A stretch of 64,000 bases of DNA from Melanocharis versteri (Eukaryota; Chordata; Aves; Passeriformes; Melanocharitidae): contig VZTG01006282.1 in NCBI GenBank assembly GCA_013397845.1, positions 62,245 through 126,244 on the forward strand, in the 5' to 3' direction. The position numbers and the translations under genes were made by a program. Positions 63,895 through 64,000 of the stretch are shown piece by piece. Positions within the stretch are counted from its first letter, which is position 1. Each line of letters begins with the position of its first letter. A model generated the notes under the pieces. It ran no database searches. It was not told where the DNA came from and saw nothing but the letters and a program-made list of their open reading frames with translations.

Positions 63895-64000
63895 GAGTGT
63901 GTCACAGAAGCCAAGATGATAAATGGGTTCAAGGTGCACTCACAGCCCAGAAAGCCAACCATAGCCTGGGCTGCACTGAACAGAGCGTGGGCAGCAGGGC
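63895..64000 (+). repeat. CR1 LINE fragment, sense, cut by the window edge
   Basis: ACTCACAGCCCAGAAAGCCA near 63939, then GGGCTGCACTGAACAGAGCG near 63969 and a GGCAGCAGGG end match the CR1 3' half. It continues beyond the window. Confidence 0.82.

Noticed and set aside
1..64000. CRISPR array, bacterial operon, phage or other undescribed multi-gene system
   Set aside because: The window is a single vertebrate gene with introns. There are no regularly spaced repeats and no clustered intronless genes.

Overview
This window looks like a piece of a bird genome. It is AT-rich and carries several CR1 LINE fragments. One CR1 tail ends in the typical ATTCTATGATTCTGTG, and a degraded LTR has the TGTCCTGGTTT end that I know from avian endogenous retroviruses. 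The whole window belongs to one multi-exon gene on the plus strand, an axonemal outer-arm dynein heavy chain. I assign it to DNAH8 rather than its paralogue DNAH5. Diagnostic stretches such as GMYSLDKPGDF, DCVDLNPEFG, TIKAEEC and DEMDEIT-like segments follow DNAH8 as I remember it, whereas DNAH5 has NGFYNLEKPGEF and DNVTMNPEFG at the first two places.

I could place 52 coding exons between 525 and 63831. Together they give 8,245 coding bases (about 2,748 codons) with no frameshift or stop, and every exon-exon phase agrees. The window starts in an intron inside the linker region and stops in an intron near the C-terminus. The N-terminal tail and roughly the last 140 residues lie outside. Residue numbers below count from the first codon at 525.

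The layout follows the dynein motor. 525-4261: end of the linker and start of AAA1. 5920-10047: AAA1 with P-loop GPAGTGKT and Walker B CFDEFNR. 10673-17218: AAA2 with GPSGSGKT. 18182-23875: AAA3 with GEQGTAKT. 26919-31348: AAA4 with GVGGSGKQ. 31736-33044: stalk coiled coil 1. 34366-35549: microtubule-binding domain. 36853-37446: stalk coiled coil 2. 38171-42169: AAA5. 42636-42741: buttress coiled coil. 43569-51635: AAA6. 54123-63831: C-terminal domain.

Of the 51 complete introns, 49 are GT-AG and two are GC-AG. The two GC-AG introns are consecutive and flank exon 51. The introns hold CR1 fragments of different ages (antisense near 6170-6690; sense near 15470, 41355, 44213, 53600, 56996 and 63895), one antisense LTR fragment near 38543-38911, microsatellites and a few short perfect hairpins. 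I saw no second gene, RNA gene or CRISPR array, and no convincing undescribed system. The points worth a second look are splice-site oddities, departures in the microtubule-binding domain and some intronic structures.
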